Source: Coenobita brevimanus
Lineage: Eukaryota > Arthropoda > Malacostraca > Decapoda > Coenobitidae
DNA length: 64,000 nucleotides
Direction of reading: 5' to 3'
Assembly: GCA_032717465.1 (NCBI GenBank)
Contig: CM064666.1
Location: forward strand, 3,141,001 to 3,205,000
In this document: positions 60,360 through 64,000 of the stretch, piece by piece
How the letters are laid out: each line of letters starts with the position of its first letter
Numbering within the stretch: position 1 is the first letter of the stretch
Notes under the pieces: generated by a model
Told to the model about the DNA's origin: nothing
Database searches by the model: none
The model's input: the letters and a program-made list of their open reading frames with translations, nothing else
Program-made: the position numbers and the translations under genes

Positions 60360-63300
60360 ATATATATCCAGATGTAGGATCCCATTGCTACCTAACGTAT
60401 CCCTAGGTGGCAGATAAGGGAAGGCCTTGTAGATATACAAGGTACCCTATAGATATATAGGGCTCCACCGAATATAACAAATAAGGTGGCAAAAAAATTA
60501 CATCTCACCAGAAACTATGTGGCAGGGAGGTGAGATTATTTGCCACAATCCTCCCAACCAAACGTGACTTCTATTGCAAACTATTTGACGGGCTTTCCTG
60601 TTGGATCATTGTCTACTAAAGGTCCAACCGCATTGCCTCCTGTGCTTACGGGCAGTGTACCACCGAAAGTGAGTAGACACTTTTTTGGCAATTTAGAGAC
60701 TGGGATATTAAACAATCTGAAATCCATGAAGATCTATGCATACAATGTAAGAAGCCTCGCTGAAGATTACAAACTTGATAACTTAATGACTGAACTGAAA
60801 AACATTAGCTGGGATATTGTAGATTTGAGTGAGATCCACAGAAAAGAAAAAGTAATTCAGCTCCAAGACAGCAACCACCTATTTTACTACAGTGGAAGGG
60901 AAAATGAAAGAGTTAGTGGTGCAGGATTTCTAACTAACAGAAATCTTGCAGACAACATTGTTAAATTCAGCAGTGTGTCTGATAGAGCAGCACTGATGGT
61001 AATTAGACTGTGCAAAAAATATACCCTGAAAGTAATACAAGTATATGCACCAACTTCTCAGAGCTCAGATGAAGAAATTGAAACATTCTATGACATCTCC
61101 CAGATTATGGAAGAAGAAAATACCACATATACAATACTCATGGGAGACTTCAATGCAAAAGTTGAAAAATAAAAAAATGGAGAAGCATGTATGGGAAAAT
61201 TTGGAGTGGGAAAAAGGAACAACACAGGAGAAACGATGGCAAAGTTTGCTGAAATCCATAACATGAGAATAATGAACACAGTCTTCCAAAAAAGAACAGG
61301 GAGAAAGTGGACCTGGAGAAGCTCAAACGGAGAAACAAAGAATGAAATCGACTTCATAATAGCAGATAAGAATAACACGATCACAAATGTCGCAGTTATC
61401 AACAAAGTAAATATCAGAAATGACCATAGAATGGTGGGTTCCACAGCCAGATTCAATTTCAAGAGTGCAAGAAAGAAGATGATTAAAGATAAAAAGATAT
61501 GCCCTGTAAAAGTTAACGAAAACAAAGTAGCCTTTCAGTTGGAAATAAGGAACAGATTTCAGGCCCTAAGCAAAGTTGACTGTGACACTGATCAGCTGAA
61601 TGACAAACTAACAAAAGTGCTAAGAGAATCAGCAGAGGTAGTTGGAAAACCTAATACAACCAAAGCCAGTAAGTATTCAGAAAAGACACCCAACCTTTTG
61701 AAAAAAAGAAAGGAAATGAAAGTAAAAACAAAGAAGAATGAAACAGAACGAGCGGAATTAAATAAGCTTGTCAACAAAAGACAAAGATAAGAAAAAAACA
61801 ATGAGAAACATGGATCTGTCAAAGAAACCATCAAAAAAGGAAAAAGTCTGAAACAGGTCCGAAGTAAAATGGCACTAGGAAAGTAACAAATTATATCACT
61901 GAAAGACAAAAACGGTGAAGTCATTAAATGCAGAGATAAGATGGTGAAGAGAGTTGAAGAATTTTACAAAGAACTGTATGCATCAAAGACAGTAGTACCA
62001 ATAGCTAACTTTTCTGTTGACACAAGTGAATTACCTGAGGTAACACCAGACGAAGTAAATGTTTCTCTTAAAAATATGCAAAGAGGGAAAGCTCTGGGAG
62101 AAGACGGAATAGTAGCAGATTTACTGTTGGATGCAGAAGTAGTATAAAATAGGCTTGCTTACTTATTTAGTCAATGTATAAAATAAAGAAGAAAATTCCC
62201 AAAATATGGTGTAATGCATTAGTTATTTTACTTTACAAAAAAGGTGACTCAAAAGATCTCAGTAACTATCGACCCATTAGCTTATTATCAGTCATTTACA
62301 AACTCTTCATTAAAGTCCTTACAAACAGAATAACAACATATTCGGAGGAAAACCAACCTCGTGAACAGGCAGGATTCCGAAGCGGGTATTCGATTACTGA
62401 TCATCTACACACAATGAATCAGCTAATTGAGAAAACTACAGAATATGATAAACCACTGTGCTTAGGTTTTGTTGATTACGAAAAGGCTTTTGATTCAGTG
62501 GAGCACATAGCAATTCTAAATTCATTGCGAGAACAAGGAGTGAATGAGAACATTGTAAAACTGCTCGAAAACATATACAAAGGGGGAATTGATACAGTTT
62601 AGTTACCTAAGGACTCAGAAAAAATTAAGATTGAGAAGGGCGCGCGTCAGGGAGATACAATTTCACCAAAATTATTTACAGCATGCCTAGAAAGTATTTT
62701 CAGAAAGCTAGACTGGGAAAACAAAGGAGCGAACGTAGATGGAGAAAAGCTAAACCATTTACAATTTGCAGATGACACTGTCCTAATCTCAGAAACAGCA
62801 GAAACATTACAAGAAATATTAAATGACCTGAACAGAGAAAGTCTCAAAATAGGGCTAAAGATGAACCGAAGTAACACTAATGTTTAATCCACAAACAGCA
62901 AAGAGCATCATCAGAATATGCGGAAAAATTCTTGAAGTCGAGGAGTACAATTATCTGGGACAAATACTAAAATTAAGGAATGGTAATGATAGCGAAATAA
63001 AAAGACGCATAACAATTGGATGGAAATCTATCAGTAAACATAGAGACATCATGAAAAGTAGCTTACCAGTTTGTATGAAACGAAAAGTATATAACGAATG
63101 TATAATTCCAGCTATGACGTATGGTTGTGAGACATGGAAACTGACAAAATCGATGGAATATAAATTAATCCGTTCTCAGAGAGCTATGGAAAGGACAATG
63201 TTGGGAATATCTTTAAGAGACAGGAAAAGATCAACTTTGATGAGAAAGCAGCCTAAAGTCAATGATGTTACAGAAGTTATATAAGAACAGAAATGGAGGT

Positions 63301-63523
63301 GGGCTGGCCATATAGCAAGAATAAGGGATAACCGATGGAGCAAGAGACTGACTGACTGGACACCAAGAGATTGTAAACATAGTATAGGAGAAAAAGGCCA
63401 GACAGGAGGTGGAGACATGAGACAGAGAAATTTGCAAGGAAAACGTGGCAAAGATTGGCTCAGTCAAGGAATTCGTGGAGAAGGTTTGGGGAGGCCTTTG
63501 TTCAACACTGGACTTGTAATGGA

Positions 63524-63525
<2 letters not shown>
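60360..63525 (+). mobile_element. LINE-zeta, RTE-clade, near full length, inactive
   Basis: A plus-strand element of about 3.2 kb, different from copies A-D. A 5' leader (60360-60720) precedes the in-frame MKIYAYNVRSL start at about 60726. The endonuclease contains ILMGDFNAKV (near 61140), WTWRSSNGETKNEIDFII and NDHRMV. The RT contains LLYKKGD, YRPISLLSV, GFRSGYSITDHL, FVDYEKAFDSV (motif A), GARQGDTISPKLF (motif B) and LQFADDTVLIS (motif C), then TYGCETW and RAMERTMLGISLRDRKR. The 3' end GGCCTTTGTTCAACACTGGA plus TGGATGA and a (TA)n tail is characteristic of RTE elements. Breaks: TAA after 61170, 61788, 62145, a TAG at 62600, a shift near 62875 and TAA at 63284. Confidence 0.88.

Positions 63526-63592
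<67 letters not shown>
63526..63592. repeat. (TA)n microsatellite at the LINE-zeta 3' end
   Basis: About 32 TA repeats joining the RTE tail to the next SINE. Confidence 0.97.
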
Positions 63593-63593
<1 letters not shown>

Positions 63594-63598
63594 TATAT

Positions 63599-63913
63599 GT
63601 GTGTCCGACTCTGTGCAAAGGCTTCACAGCCTGCTCCCAAGGCCAAGTAGTTCCCCTACATAACATACACCTCACATGTCACCACTTTGGCGCTAACGCC
63701 CACCATCCATATTGAATACACGTTATGTCTCATACAGGACTGGTGTATTGGTATTAGCGGGGGTATTTTTACGACATGTCAGCGGGTCTTCTGGTAGATA
63801 AGTAAAGTCTGCTTTTACTAAATTCAAATCCTTAAATTGTTCCCTGCCCCAGCGGGGATTCGAACATGGGTCCGTTAGGACTGCAGGCCACCTCTCTACC
63901 GACTGAACTACCG

Positions 63914-63918
<5 letters not shown>
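63599..63918 (-). mobile_element. SINE family 1, copy 5, best-preserved tRNA-like head
   Basis: On the minus strand the head gives A box TAGTTCAGTCGGTAGAG (63910-63894) and B box TGTTCGAATCC (63866-63856), 28 bases apart as in tRNA genes. The shared body follows to AGTCGGACACA at 63599. Length about 320 bp. Confidence 0.85.

Positions 63919-64000
<82 letters not shown>
63915..64000 (+). repeat. (CT)n(CTAT)n microsatellite
   Basis: About 33 CT repeats then CTAT repeats to the window end. Confidence 0.97.

Noticed and set aside
63599..63918. Functional tRNA genes
   Set aside because: A and B boxes are present but acceptor stems do not close, and the sequence continues into a repeated body, so these are SINE heads.

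Overview
This 64 kb window looks like eukaryotic intergenic DNA from an arthropod, most likely a decapod crustacean. The grounds are the density of di-, tri- and tetranucleotide microsatellites, the mix of RTE-, CR1-, I- and Jockey-type LINEs, tRNA-derived SINEs and mariner/Tc1/pogo remnants, and the near absence of ordinary exons. The organism is inferred from repeat style, not from a marker gene. No bacterial operons, CRISPR arrays or intact conserved cellular genes are visible.

Layout. 0-5.3 kb: a decayed Ty3/gypsy-like gag-pol fragment, then a 3.7 kb G/T-only (GGT/TGT)n block bracketed by two diverged inverted arms. 5.7-11.7 kb: an I-like LINE with RNase H on the minus strand, split by a nearly full-length RTE-like LINE (copy A); its presumed 3' UTR holds two tandem 91-nt units that fold alike with compensatory changes. 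12-18.5 kb: a large imperfect inverted repeat (arms of about 1 kb, each holding a tRNA-derived SINE) around an old tandem repeat that was hit by a Tc1/mariner-like element and by an apparent solo LTR. 19.7-30.5 kb: one CR1-like LINE (minus strand) cut into three pieces by a short LTR element with RTE copy B in its LTR, and by RTE copy C. 30.8-31.0 kb: a 188 bp near-perfect palindrome with a hammerhead-like core. 32.5-35.9 kb: a second CR1-like family (LINE-delta copy 1) inserted in an RTE-type fragment. 38.3-41.3 kb: LINE-delta copy 2. 42-43.6 kb: a LINE ORF1 with CCHC knuckles. 44.6-48.3 kb: inverted minisatellites, a SINE and a 1.1 kb foldback element. 49.2-51.6 kb: RTE copy D and a Jockey/I-group LINE. 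51.7-52.9 kb: the only host-gene-like sequence, a terminal exon on the minus strand resembling the end of a galactose-binding/F5/8C-like domain, and a possible plus-strand exon. 52.9-55.9 kb: LINE-delta copy 3, the most decayed. 57.7-60.3 kb: a deleted mariner, a tRNA-Gly-like SINE and a nonautonomous pogo/Tigger-like element. 60.4-63.5 kb: another RTE LINE, then a SINE.

The elements work together only as a record of nested insertion. Target-site duplications and reading frames that resume across the insertions give relative ages: the CR1-, I- and satellite-type hosts are older, and RTE copies A, B and C, the LTR element and the Tc1-like element are younger. All protein-coding elements seen are broken by stops, frameshifts or lost catalytic residues, so nothing here is clearly autonomous. 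LINE clade names are judged from motifs alone and are provisional.
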